Assembly (NCBI GenBank): GCA_964534995.1
Contig: CAZHSC010000060.1
Span: 1 to 21,602 of the forward strand
Length of the DNA: 21,602 nt
Direction: 5' to 3'
Source: JAJTFW01 sp964534995
Lineage (GTDB): Bacteria; Bacteroidota; Bacteroidia; AKYH767-A; OLB10
In this document: positions 1-8,186 of the stretch, piece after piece
Layout: every line of letters begins with the position of its first letter
How positions within the stretch are numbered: the stretch's first letter is position 1
Made by a program: the position numbers and the translations under genes
Notes under the pieces: model-generated
The model's database searches: none
Seen by the model: the letters and a program-made list of their open reading frames with translations, nothing else
Told to the model about the DNA's origin: nothing

Positions 1-1
1 C

Positions 2-48
2 AATTCGTATCATGAAGAAATTATGGCAGTTCAATTGAAGAACCTTTG
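2..48 (+). repeat. Dispersed direct repeat R1, copy A
   Basis: This 47-nt stretch beginning AATTCGTATCATGAAGAAAT is found again at 593-640 with only a few differences; both copies end in GTTCAATTGAAGAACCTTTG. Copy A is followed by a CCTCCGTGAGAAACTTT-like string and copy B by the GC-rich repeat R2, so R1 looks like the left part of a composite intergenic repeat. No coding function is seen. The window starts at the repeat, so its left edge cannot be judged. Confidence 0.75.
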
Positions 49-68
49 GCCTCCGTGAGAAACTTTAT

Positions 69-116
69 GTGTTAATTTGAAGATGTGCTGATTTGAAAAT
101 GAGGTAATGGGAAATG
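69..116 (+). repeat. Degenerate 16-nt tandem repeat, three units
   Basis: Three consecutive 16-nt units can be read: GTGTTAATTTGAAGAT (69-84), GTGCTGATTTGAAAAT (85-100) and GAGGTAATGGGAAATG (101-116). The first two differ at three positions; the third is more diverged. Short repeats of the type GTGCTAATTTGAAAAT are, from memory, common between Bacteroidota genes, but their role is unknown to me. Confidence 0.55.
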
Positions 117-150
117 AATAATAATGCAGGAATACTTTGCAACCTCTGTA

Positions 151-198
151 CCTCCCGGGCGGGTCAGCTTTGCATTCCACCCGGGATCTTCACTTCGT
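151..198 (+). repeat. GC-rich dispersed repeat R2, copy 1
   Basis: This unit begins with CTCCCGGGCGGGTCAGCTT and continues into CCACCCGGGATCTTCACTTC. It recurs at 241-288 and 651-690. Copies 1 and 2 also share the following TTCGTTACGATC and then CTCCGCG/GAGAA strings (to about 235 and 335). The CCCGGGCGGGT start and ACCCGGG end are partly self-complementary, so each copy could fold. Open frames across it exist in all three forward frames and carry no recognisable protein, so I treat it as non-coding. Confidence 0.75.
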
Positions 199-240
199 TA
201 CGATCCGCGACCTCCGCGCCTCCGCGAGAAACTTTTCACG

Positions 241-288
241 CCTCCCGGGCGGGTCAACTTCACTTTACACACGGGATCTTCACTTCGT
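241..288 (+). repeat. GC-rich dispersed repeat R2, copy 2
   Basis: This second copy directly follows copy 1, so copies 1 and 2 form a tandem of about 90-nt units. It differs by several substitutions (GGGTCAACTTCACTTTACAC in place of the copy 1 sequence). It ends in a diverged CTCCGCG...GAGAAGAAATC tail. Confidence 0.7.
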
Positions 289-368
289 TACGATCTGCGC
301 GAAATCCTCCGCAATCTCCGCGTCCTGCGAGAAGAAATCTATGGGGGCTTTGCCCCCTTTCACCCCCA

Positions 369-411
369 GTTACTTTTTCTCTTGATAGAAAAAGTAACCA
401 AAAAGATCAAG
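369..411 (+). repeat. Pseudoknot-capable inverted repeat
   Basis: GTTACTTTTTCT (369-380) and AGAAAAAGTAAC (387-398) are a perfect 12-nt inverted repeat around the 6-nt loop CTTGAT (381-386). The loop is itself complementary to ATCAAG at 406-411, giving an interleaved A-B-A'-B' order, as in an H-type pseudoknot. A further 6-bp hairpin (TTTCGC/GCGAAA, 428-444) lies just downstream. Elements of this look are, from memory, frequent between genes of Bacteroidota. No T-run follows the stem, so it is not a standard terminator. Confidence 0.7.
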
Positions 412-592
412 GCCTGCACCACCTCCTTTTCGCTTACTGCGAAATTTATTCCGTTTGCTACGGGTGGGGCTCAGGGTGATCTCCTCAAATACTTTCGGAG
501 CTTCCCCTCGCCTTATCCACCCTCCACTGCACAGAATAAACTGGAGGTGCTGAGGGCCGGTTTAATTTTTTCAGGGAGCAATTCTCTGTTTT

Positions 593-640
593 AATTCGTA
601 TCATAAAGAAAATTCAAGCAGTTCAATTGAAGAACCTTTG
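593..640 (+). repeat. Dispersed direct repeat R1, copy B
   Basis: This is the second copy of the repeat at 2-48: AATTCGTATCATAAAGAAAA, then GTTCAATTGAAGAACCTTTG. It runs through a 10-nt CGGCTCAGCG linker into the third R2 copy at 651. Confidence 0.75.
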
Positions 641-650
641 CGGCTCAGCG

Positions 651-690
651 GCTCCCGGGCGGGTCAGCTTCGCTTTCCACCCGGGATCTT
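651..690 (+). repeat. GC-rich dispersed repeat R2, copy 3
   Basis: GCTCCCGGGCGGGTCAGCTT followed by CGCTTTCCACCCGGGATCTT closely matches copy 1. Its right edge lies within about 10 nt of the point where the endonuclease/phosphatase-like reading frame becomes recognisable, so the repeat appears to have replaced the 5' part of that gene. A partial echo (AGCTTCGCTTTCCAC) appears again at 1079-1093, just before the M16 gene. Confidence 0.75.
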
Positions 691-697
691 CTCTTTG

Positions 698-949
698 AAC
701 GCGGAAGGCTTAAATAATTTACCGCTGCAACTACTCTCTGAAAAACTCCAATGCGCTTTCAACTCTTCACGGGGAACAAAGAGGGACCCGCCGGGAACCT
801 TCAACGCTTTTGACATCACTGAGCTGGTCAGTAAAAGAATTGACTACATCTTCACAAATAACATTTCCATCTCCTATTATCAGCATATCGCAGACCGCCG
901 GAAAAACAATTTGTGGTTATCGGATCACCTGCCGGTCTTCGCCCGCTGA
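698..949 (+). pseudogene. 3' remnant of an endonuclease/exonuclease/phosphatase (EEP) family gene
   Basis: About 83 residues in one frame match the C-terminal end of EEP-superfamily metal-dependent hydrolases. In order they are an LLSEKL segment, a PPGTFNAFD segment, KRIDYIF and the terminal SDHLPV, whose Asp-His pair is the last catalytic motif of the family. A full member has about 250-350 residues, with an N-terminal metal-binding Glu and an Asn/Asp core that are absent here. Upstream the frame runs straight into repeat R2 (651-690), so the 5' two thirds have been lost. Stop TGA at 947-949. I expect it to be non-functional. The family assignment rests on motif reading only. Confidence 0.7.
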
Positions 950-1104
950 GGCATGGCCGGAGGGGAGTACCGGGTAAAAGCGCCCGAAAACGGCAATATT
1001 TGATGGAATTCACAGGCAGGGCTGTCATTTTACAGTTCTTTCGCAGCCCTTGCGAATCCACGGATCAAAATTTTATTTAGCTTCGCTTTCCACATCTTAT
1101 CCAC

Positions 1105-3810
1105 ATGAAAACCATTAAATCCACCCTTTTAGGTTTGGCCCTGCTGATCACCCTCACGGGTTTTGGCCAGACAGAACCCAGGAAGATCACCACGGTAGAA
1201 GGCATTACCGAGTATGAACTGGGCAACGGATTGCGCGTCCTGCTCTTTCCGGATCAGTCGAAGTCCACCATTACCGTAAACGTCACCTACATGGTAGGTT
1301 CGCGGCATGAAGGCTATGGCGAGACGGGCATGGCCCACCTCCTCGAACACATGGTGTTTAAGGGTACACCGAAGCACCCCAACATTCCCCAGGAGCTTAC
1401 AGCACACGGATGCCGGCCGAACGGCTCCACCTGGTACGACCGTACCAATTACTTTGAAACTTTCGCCGCCAATGACGAAAACCTGAACTGGGCCCTCGAC
1501 CTGGAATCGGACCGGATGATCAACTCCTACATCGCCAAGAAAGATCTGGAGACGGAATTCAGCGTTGTACGCAATGAATTTGAATCGGGAGAAAATGATC
1601 CCGGAAGCGTACTCATGGAGCGCGTGATGTCAACCGCCTTCCTCTGGCATAACTACGGCAAGTCCACCATCGGCTCCAAGGAAGACATCGAGCTGGTACC
1701 GATTGAGAACCTGCAGGCTTTTTACAGGAAATACTATCAGCCCGACAATGCCGTATTGCTGGTGATCGGTAAAATTGATGAAGCCAAAACGCTGGCGCTT
1801 GTCAACAAGTACTTCGGGGTAATTCCGCGTCCCGCCCGCGTGCTGCAGCCCACCTACACGGTGGAACCCACACAGGATGGTGAACGCAGTGTTGTCTTGC
1901 GCCGGACCGGTGATGTGCAGGTTGCTTCCTGCGGATATCACATCTGCGCCGGTGCGCACCCCGACTATCCCGCGGTAGCCATCCTGTCGAATGTACTGAG
2001 CGATGAACCTTCCGGCCGCCTATATAAAGCACTGGTGGAAACGAAAAAAGCAAGCAGCGCCTACGCCTTCTCCTTCGGATTAAAAGATCCGGGCTTCCTG
2101 TATGCGCAGTGTGAAGTACTCAAGGAAAAATCGTTGGACGACGCCAATAAAACCATGCTGGGCGTTCTCGACAATCTGAGCAAGGCTCCTATTACTGAAG
2201 AAGAAGTCACACGGGCAAAAAATCAGCTGGCGAAGAACTTCGAGATGACCTACAACAGCGCCGACCGGGTGGGGCTCACCCTCAGCGAGTACATCGCCAA
2301 AGGTGACTGGAGGCTGTGGTTCCACTACCGCGACCAGGTGGAGAAGGTGAACGCCGCTGATGTAAACCGCGTGGCGGCGCATTACCTGAAGCCTTCCAAC
2401 CGCACTACCGGACTCTTCCTGCCTGATGCGGCACCTTCGCGTACCGAGATAACGGCTGCGCCTGACCCCAAAACGCTGCTTAAGGATTATAAAGGGAAGG
2501 CAGCGCTTGCACAGGCGGAAGCCTTCGACCCCTCCGTTACCAATGTTATCAGCAGGGTAAAGTCAGGAACGCTGGATGGCGGAGCCAAATACAGTTTTCT
2601 GAAAAAGACCACCCGTGGCAACACGGTCAACATGAACATACAATTGCCCATGGGATCGGTAAGCACACTCATGAACAAAGGGGATATCGCCGGCCTCTGC
2701 GCATCGATGCTGGAAAGGGGAACGGAGAAACACAGCTATCAGCAACTGGGTGATGAACTGGATAAACTCAAGTCGAACGTAAACATATACCAGAACGGGC
2801 AATCGCTCAACATTACGGTACAAAGCACGCGCGAAAACCTGAAGCCCACGCTTGCCATCATCCAGGAGATGCTGCGCACACCCACCTTTCCCGCCGCCGA
2901 ATTCGATAAACTCAAAGAAGAAGAGCTGACCGGCATTGAGTCGCAGAAGAGCGAACCACAGGCCATTGCCGGCAATGTATTTGACCGTCTTACCAACAAC
3001 TACCCCAAGGGTGATTTCCGCTATGCAGCTACTTTCGAAGAGCAGACTGCCGGCATCAAAGCGGTTACCCTTGATGATGTAAAGAATTTCTACAAGCAGT
3101 TTTATCAGGGTGAAAACGCTACCATCGCGCTTGTTGGCGACTTCGAAGAGCAGGAAGTGGTGGCCGCACTCACACCCATATTTAAAGGATGGACGGCACC
3201 CGTGAAATACGAAGAAGCGAAAGAAGAACATTACGAAGCCGCGGCGAAAACCGAGCGAATAAAAACTCCGGATAAAAAGAATGCCATGCTGATGTGCGGA
3301 TTTAACCTGCCGCTGCAGGACAACGATCCCGACTTTGCCGCCCTTACCATCGGCAATTACATCCTCGGCGGCGGTTTCCTCAACTCCCGCCTGGCCGTTC
3401 GTATCCGGCAAAAGGACGGCCTCAGCTACGGAGTAGGTTCCTTCCTTCAGGCCGGACAAAAAGATAAAGCAGGTTCTTTTGGATCTTATGCCATCTTCAA
3501 TCCTGCCAACCTCGATAAACTCATTGAAGCCTACAAAGACGAGTTGCGCAAGATCACTACCGAAGGAATTACGGAAACAGAATTAAAGGACGCGGTGAAC
3601 GGATATCTGCAAAGCCGTAATGTAAGCCGTTCACAAGACCGGGAGCTGGTGATGCGTCTTTCCAATTATATGCGCTGGAACCGTGATTTCACCTGGGATA
3701 AGTCTTTCGAAGAAAAGATAGCCACACTGAAAGTAGCGGAGGTAAACACAACGCTCAAGAAGTGGATCACCCCCGATAAGGTGACCTATGTAGAAGCGGG
3801 TGACTTTTAA
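1105..3810 (+). CDS. M16 family zinc metallopeptidase (insulinase/pitrilysin type), periplasmic
   Basis: A 901-residue protein with an N-terminal signal peptide (about residues 1-21, ending GFGQ), so probably periplasmic. It has the two-lobed M16B layout of about 900 residues. The N-terminal lobe holds the inverted zinc motif HLLEH (His78, Glu81, His82) within GMAHLLEHMVFKGT, and a third ligand, Glu158, in VVRNEFE, 76 residues after His82 as the family requires. The second lobe (from about residue 470) lacks HxxEH and carries the substrate-side RIRQKDGLSYGVGS motif. Such enzymes degrade peptides inside a closed chamber. Start ATG at 1105 fits the signal peptide. It stands alone, followed by a strong terminator at 3834. 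Upstream is repeat DNA, with only a weak AATATTTG (995-1002) as a possible -7 element. Confidence 0.95.
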   Translation: MKTIKSTLLGLALLITLTGFGQTEPRKITTVEGITEYELGNGLRVLLFPDQSKSTITVNVTYMVGSRHEGYGETGMAHLLEHMVFKGTPKHPNIPQELTAHGCRPNGSTWYDRTNYFETFAANDENLNWALDLESDRMINSYIAKKDLETEFSVVRNEFESGENDPGSVLMERVMSTAFLWHNYGKSTIGSKEDIELVPIENLQAFYRKYYQPDNAVLLVIGKIDEAKTLALVNKYFGVIPRPARVLQPTYTVEPTQDGERSVVLRRTGDVQVASCGYHICAGAHPDYPAVAILSNVLSDEPSGRLYKALVETKKASSAYAFSFGLKDPGFLYAQCEVLKEKSLDDANKTMLGVLDNLSKAPITEEEVTRAKNQLAKNFEMTYNSADRVGLTLSEYIAKGDWRLWFHYRDQVEKVNAADVNRVAAHYLKPSNRTTGLFLPDAAPSRTEITAAPDPKTLLKDYKGKAALAQAEAFDPSVTNVISRVKSGTLDGGAKYSFLKKTTRGNTVNMNIQLPMGSVSTLMNKGDIAGLCASMLERGTEKHSYQQLGDELDKLKSNVNIYQNGQSLNITVQSTRENLKPTLAIIQEMLRTPTFPAAEFDKLKEEELTGIESQKSEPQAIAGNVFDRLTNNYPKGDFRYAATFEEQTAGIKAVTLDDVKNFYKQFYQGENATIALVGDFEEQEVVAALTPIFKGWTAPVKYEEAKEEHYEAAAKTERIKTPDKKNAMLMCGFNLPLQDNDPDFAALTIGNYILGGGFLNSRLAVRIRQKDGLSYGVGSFLQAGQKDKAGSFGSYAIFNPANLDKLIEAYKDELRKITTEGITETELKDAVNGYLQSRNVSRSQDRELVMRLSNYMRWNRDFTWDKSFEEKIATLKVAEVNTTLKKWITPDKVTYVEAGDF

Positions 3811-3833
3811 ATCCTGAACGATGATGCACTGTG

Positions 3834-3863
3834 AAAAGGGGGGCCGCCGGTCTCCCTTTTTTT
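3834..3863 (+). terminator. Rho-independent terminator after the M16 gene
   Basis: AAAAGGGGGGCC (3834-3845) pairs with GGTCTCCCTTTT (3849-3860) along 12 positions with two G-T wobbles and a 3-nt loop GCC. The stem runs directly into a T-run (3857-3863). It lies 23 nt after the M16 stop codon. Confidence 0.88.
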
Positions 3864-3934
3864 ATGCAGCAGGCTGTTATAAAAGATATGTTGGCCAATA
3901 CATATGATCCGTTGATCAAAAAACCGCCTTGTGG

Positions 3935-3965
3935 TTTGCCCCTGCAGAAAAAAATTCTACCTTTA
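3935..3965 (+). promoter_or_regulatory. Bacteroidota-type promoter for the T9SS cargo gene
   Basis: TTTG at 3935-3938, a 19-nt spacer, and TACCTTTA at 3958-3965 match the -33/-7 consensus TTTG-N19-TAnnTTTG except the last base. Transcription would start near 3972, leaving a leader of only about 10-15 nt before ATG 3980 or 3986. It also argues against the upstream in-frame TTG at 3929 as the start. Confidence 0.55.
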
Positions 3966-3979
3966 TTCAACCAAAACCA

Positions 3980-6586
3980 ATGACTATGCAAAATATTTAC
4001 TCATTCAAAAAGCTCCTTTATACGATGGTGGTTTTCATGTGCTGCCTGATTAAAGCTGAGGCACAGCCCTGCGGACTAGACGCAAAAATTACAATCAACT
4101 GCGGAACCGCCACCTGCGGGTACTTTGCAGATAGCTCAGGATACCAGCCCGGCTGGGTGGGATATAAATACGAGTGGGTAATAAACGATCAAGCTCCCAT
4201 CATTCAATATTCCGTTCCTACAATAATGTATGATCAATTGGGAGCAGGCTTTAACCGAGTACAGCTGAAAGTATATGGAACGAACACTATTACGGGTGAT
4301 AGCTGTATTGACACCTATACCAATATTTTTCAGGCAACCGGGGATGCCATCTATCCTGAGTTCGATGTGTCGGTAAATGGAAATACTGTTACGGTAAACG
4401 GCACCTATAAAGGCGGGCCCTTTTTTGGCGCACCCAGTTCCGTCATCTACGATTTCGGCGACGGTACACAAACAACGAGTAATTCTTTTTCTGAAACACA
4501 TACCTATGCAAATTCAGGCACCAAATCAATATATCTCTATGTGCAAATGTTTAATTCCACCACAGGAGGAATGGCAAACGGGCAAACAGGCAGAAATATA
4601 GAAGTTGGTCCCGGAGTTACGAATTTAGAGTTCACCAGCATCCAGGATAACTCCATCTGTGACTCTGTCAGAATTAATGCCGTAAGTTCCCCAGCCTTTA
4701 CGATGGGATATTTTATCCGCAATTTCAATGTAACCGGCACACAACCGGTTAACGGGAGTTACGTACATGCTCAACTTATTGATGTTCCCGGACATGATTT
4801 TCTTGGAATTGAAGGGTATGCCCCACTCGCATCCGGAGATATAACTTATTATCTTGTAAAACAAAATGATTGCGGTATATTTCCAGACACCGTTGCCGGA
4901 TATGTGTTTGAAGACCTTAATTATAATGGCTTAAAAGAACCGGGTGAACCGGGTATGCCGGGAGTAAGCATCTTTCATGGAAATCCCTCCTGCAACGCCT
5001 CCTCTTCTTCATCTTTTGAGGGCGGATATAGTACTACAACAGATATCAATGGATATTATACCCTGCTTGTACCACACTCCAGCGTACAGGTAACGTTATC
5101 TACTCCTTCAGGTTATACACTTACTTTTCCCGGAAATTTCTATTACACGGCAAATTACTCCTCCGGCACTTTGCATTCAAATCACCACTTTGGGCTGTCG
5201 GCATTGAGCACACAAATTTCAGGACGCGCGTATCTTGATGACAACAATGACAGTTTGTATACTTCCGGGGAAAGACCGATGCCATCCGCAATGCTTCTGG
5301 CAACAAATACGATTACAGGATTAGAGTACCGTACCTATTCCGGTTCAAGCGGAACTTATACCTTCAAATTACCTCCGGGCAACTTTGTTATCAAACCGGT
5401 AAACTGGCCGGTTGACAGCGCAACTTTTACTCCCGACAGCCTGATTGTAAATGCAGGCAGCGGGGGCAGTTTCACTAACCGCAACTTCGGCTTCAGGAGT
5501 CCGGTGCCCACCGACTTTCATCTCACCATGTCCAGTACCACCGAAGCGCGGCCTGGATTCGATTATCGTATTAACAACAGGATTTATAATTCCGGATATC
5601 TGAAAGGGAAGGGTGATCTTGTGTTGTCATACGATCCCGTTCTGACACCGCTTTCGGTAAACCCAGCCAATGGAATCATCAATACCGGCGCCAATACCAT
5701 TACATGGACCACCGACTCCATTCAAGCGGGATTCGCTGTAAATTATGAAGCCACCTTTAATATCCCCTCCGTTACTCCTCTTGGAACAGTATTGGTGAAT
5801 TCAGCTACCATTACTGCCTTAGCGGGGACAATAGAAAATGATCTGTCTGACAACAGCTACACAAAACATCAAACGGTGATTGGCTCTTTTGATCCAAATG
5901 ATAAATCCGTATTCCCGGAAGGAATAGGCGCCACGGGCGACGTCTTACATGATACGCGTTTCGATTATCTTATCCGCTTTCAGAATACCGGGACAGCCTC
6001 TGCCATCCATGTATTTGTTGCAGACACCATTGATGATGACCTTGATCTGAACACACTGGTGATTCACCGTGCCAGCCATGCGTATAATCTGGTCATCAAT
6101 GGAAACGTCCTTACCTGGCGTTTCTTCAATATTAATCTGCCCGACAGCAACAGCAATGAAGCGGCGAGTCATGGTTTCATCGAGTACAGCATCTCCCCGA
6201 AAGCAGGATTGGCGGATGGTACAACGATTGACAACACCGCTTACATTTATTTCGATTTCAATGCACCCGTTGTGACCAATGCCACGCTGAACACGATGCA
6301 GTCATCCCTTGCCGCCACGGAGGAAATCTCCTCCCCACAGCGGCTGATAGTATATCCCAATCCGGGCAAGAGCAAGATCTTCCTGCTGCCGCGTACCGAA
6401 ATCAGGGGACAAGCTACCCTTGTGCTGTACGAAATAAGCGGTAAAAAAATCCGCACGCTCTTTGACGGACTTTATCTGAAGTCAAGCACCCTTGAAGCCG
6501 ATGTGCAGGACCTCCCGGGCGGCATATATATCCTCGAGTTGCGCCACAGCCTGGGTGTAGAAAGAGTCAAATGGATACGGCAATGA
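3980..6586 (+). CDS. Large secreted protein with PKD, SdrD B-like and DUF7619 domains and a T9SS type A sorting domain
   Basis: From ATG 3980 the product is 868 residues (ATG 3986 is equally possible; TTG 3929 would put 17 residues before the signal peptide). Order of parts: signal peptide ending in AEAQ; a PKD-like fold (about 128-188, with YDFGDGT); two SdrD B-like/Cna-B-like domains (about 305-403, EDLNYNGLKEPGEPGMPGV, and about 413-508, YLDDNNDSLYTSGE); a DUF11-like stretch; a DUF7619 segment (about 636-773, GSFDPNDKSVFP, RFQNTGTA, YIYFDFNAPVVTN); and a T9SS type A domain (about 786-868, VYPNPGKS to VKWIRQ). It should be exported by Sec, carried by T9SS and held on the surface or released. 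All parts are adhesive or structural and no catalytic motif is seen. Convergent with the next gene. Confidence 0.92.
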   Translation: MTMQNIYSFKKLLYTMVVFMCCLIKAEAQPCGLDAKITINCGTATCGYFADSSGYQPGWVGYKYEWVINDQAPIIQYSVPTIMYDQLGAGFNRVQLKVYGTNTITGDSCIDTYTNIFQATGDAIYPEFDVSVNGNTVTVNGTYKGGPFFGAPSSVIYDFGDGTQTTSNSFSETHTYANSGTKSIYLYVQMFNSTTGGMANGQTGRNIEVGPGVTNLEFTSIQDNSICDSVRINAVSSPAFTMGYFIRNFNVTGTQPVNGSYVHAQLIDVPGHDFLGIEGYAPLASGDITYYLVKQNDCGIFPDTVAGYVFEDLNYNGLKEPGEPGMPGVSIFHGNPSCNASSSSSFEGGYSTTTDINGYYTLLVPHSSVQVTLSTPSGYTLTFPGNFYYTANYSSGTLHSNHHFGLSALSTQISGRAYLDDNNDSLYTSGERPMPSAMLLATNTITGLEYRTYSGSSGTYTFKLPPGNFVIKPVNWPVDSATFTPDSLIVNAGSGGSFTNRNFGFRSPVPTDFHLTMSSTTEARPGFDYRINNRIYNSGYLKGKGDLVLSYDPVLTPLSVNPANGIINTGANTITWTTDSIQAGFAVNYEATFNIPSVTPLGTVLVNSATITALAGTIENDLSDNSYTKHQTVIGSFDPNDKSVFPEGIGATGDVLHDTRFDYLIRFQNTGTASAIHVFVADTIDDDLDLNTLVIHRASHAYNLVINGNVLTWRFFNINLPDSNSNEAASHGFIEYSISPKAGLADGTTIDNTAYIYFDFNAPVVTNATLNTMQSSLAATEEISSPQRLIVYPNPGKSKIFLLPRTEIRGQATLVLYEISGKKIRTLFDGLYLKSSTLEADVQDLPGGIYILELRHSLGVERVKWIRQ

Positions 6587-6642
6587 GTCAGACACCACCG
6601 CGACAGCTAGCGTAGTAAAGCGGAGTTCTGCAGGAAGGGCCC

Positions 6643-8046
6643 CTATTCTATCATCAACTTACCGTAACAGAGGCGAGGGCCATCCGGTACCTGATAAAAA
6701 TAAAGTCCGGGATTCAGATGCAGTTGTACTGTTGACAACGCCGCGTTAAGCGGGAGATCTATGACCTTCCTGCCTGCGGCATCCATGACCTGCAGCACAA
6801 AAGCCTTTGAAAAATTTTCATGCCGGATGGTAATTTCTCCATGTGAAGGATTTGGAAACAAAGAAACAGGCGACCCTGTATTTCCGGTTTCCGGCAATGA
6901 AGTGGGTCCCGAAAATTCAATCAGGTCAGCTCCGGGCAATGCACCCGTGGCAAAACTGCCATCATACAGTTTAGTAAAGAGATTATTGGATAAATTAAAA
7001 GAATAAATAACGCCCAGATTATTTACTCCGCCGTTGAGTGTCATGCCGTATAGTTTTCCGTCACTTGCCCTGATCACTCCTCCATAAGGACTCGCGCCGC
7101 CGGTACCGTCAAAATCGTGCAACTTCGTTAGGGCATTGCCAGCTATCGAAAAACTAAAAATAACGCCTTTGTTTTGGGTTCCGCCCTGTGAAGTACAGCC
7201 ATACAGGGTGCCGCCGTCTTCGAATAGCTGACCCATGGGAGTGGAGCCATTGGTACCATCAAAGTGATGCACTACGCTATAAGAATTATTGGCGGGATTG
7301 AAACTGAAAATTACCCCGTATCCCAGGTTGCCGCCGCCAAAAGTCATACCGTATAACAGGCCGTTGCCTCCATGTTGAAGAGTACCGTATCCGAAAAATC
7401 CGGTGCTGAAATCAAAATGATGGACCACTGAAAAGGCCGACGCGGAGATATCATAGCTAAAAATGATCCCTCCCGAATTCAGTCCCCCGCCGGTAGTCAT
7501 GCCATAGATTTTATTTGTACTGCCCGACAGCACCACACCGCCAAATGGAAGTTGTCCGGTGGTATTATCAAAATCATGCAGTTTGGTATACTGATCGCTC
7601 ACGATATCATATTCAAACAAGACCCCTTTATCATAGATTCCCCCATTGTTGGTAAGTCCATATACCTTACCGCCGGGGGTAACGGCAAGGGGTCCCCGCG
7701 GATAATACCCCGACAGCGAGTCCATGCTGAAGAGCATCGCATAATTTTTTGTGAAGGGGTTATAGCTGAAAATATCCCCCTTTGCCTGGTTCCCTCCCGA
7801 TGTGGAGGTGCCGTACAGGGCTGTGGGGCTTTGCGGCATCAGGGTACAATTCATACTTCCTCCGTTGCTTCCGCCTGTACAGGCATGGTCCATCACATAG
7901 CCGCTGCCATCGCCCTTGATTTTGACGATACCCCCGATACCGAAGGAGCCACCCAGTGACATGGTGCCCCACAATTCCGGAATCTGGGCTGTGGCGGCGG
8001 TGGTAAATAATAAGCAAAGAAGAGCGGAGAAGTAAATTTTTTTCAT
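6643..8046 (-). CDS. GloVer-repeat (TIGR03803-type) secreted protein with T9SS type A sorting domain
   Basis: A 467-residue protein with signal peptide MKKIYFSALLCLLFTTAATA. It has at least six repeats of about 50 residues, each with a (L/I/V)YG-x-T-x-x-G-G core and a following G-x-I/V-F-S/E-Y/F strand; the YG cores lie near residues 78, 128, 180, 231, 281 and 332. This is the choice-of-anchor GloVer repeat pattern, expected to form a beta-propeller-like solenoid. Residues about 394-467 (FPNPSHGEITI, DAAGRKV, PGLYFYQV) form a T9SS type A sorting domain. Substrate or partner unknown. It is transcribed leftward, has its own -7 element at 8102-8109, lies 140 nt downstream of the SRAP gene and converges on the 3980-6586 gene, leaving 56 nt between stops. 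Stop codon is TAG. Confidence 0.9.
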   Translation of the reverse strand: MKKIYFSALLCLLFTTAATAQIPELWGTMSLGGSFGIGGIVKIKGDGSGYVMDHACTGGSNGGSMNCTLMPQSPTALYGTSTSGGNQAKGDIFSYNPFTKNYAMLFSMDSLSGYYPRGPLAVTPGGKVYGLTNNGGIYDKGVLFEYDIVSDQYTKLHDFDNTTGQLPFGGVVLSGSTNKIYGMTTGGGLNSGGIIFSYDISASAFSVVHHFDFSTGFFGYGTLQHGGNGLLYGMTFGGGNLGYGVIFSFNPANNSYSVVHHFDGTNGSTPMGQLFEDGGTLYGCTSQGGTQNKGVIFSFSIAGNALTKLHDFDGTGGASPYGGVIRASDGKLYGMTLNGGVNNLGVIYSFNLSNNLFTKLYDGSFATGALPGADLIEFSGPTSLPETGNTGSPVSLFPNPSHGEITIRHENFSKAFVLQVMDAAGRKVIDLPLNAALSTVQLHLNPGLYFYQVPDGPRLCYGKLMIE

Positions 8047-8101
8047 GGCAGGGTGGATTAAAGTATCAGGGAGTTGATTAAAATGAAATTGAAAACGAAA
8101 T

Positions 8102-8109
8102 CAAATATA
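8102..8109 (-). promoter_or_regulatory. -7 promoter element (TATATTTG) for the GloVer gene
   Basis: Read on the minus strand this is TATATTTG, a full match to TAnnTTTG, about 56 nt before the ATG at 8046. No clear TTTG/TTG lies at the -33 distance (around 8129), so only half of the consensus is present. The surrounding DNA is very A+T-rich. Confidence 0.45.
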
Positions 8110-8186
8110 TAAATAAATTCATATACTATAAATCACACATCGTTGGCTACCGTATCTGCGTCATGAGTGTCCACCACCATACCGTC

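Noticed and set aside
114..594. Three overlapping forward open frames over the repeat region
   Set aside because: They lie in three frames over the same repeats, and the translations show the repeat itself twice (SRAGQL, PGGS) and no family. The repeat explains them.
2563..3459. 298-codon reverse frame inside the M16 gene
   Set aside because: It is the antisense shadow of a well supported zinc protease gene; the translation has no recognisable domain.
3929..3979. TTG 3929 as start of the large T9SS cargo protein
   Set aside because: It would place 17 polar residues before the signal peptide and lies upstream of the predicted promoter; ATG 3980 or 3986 fits better.
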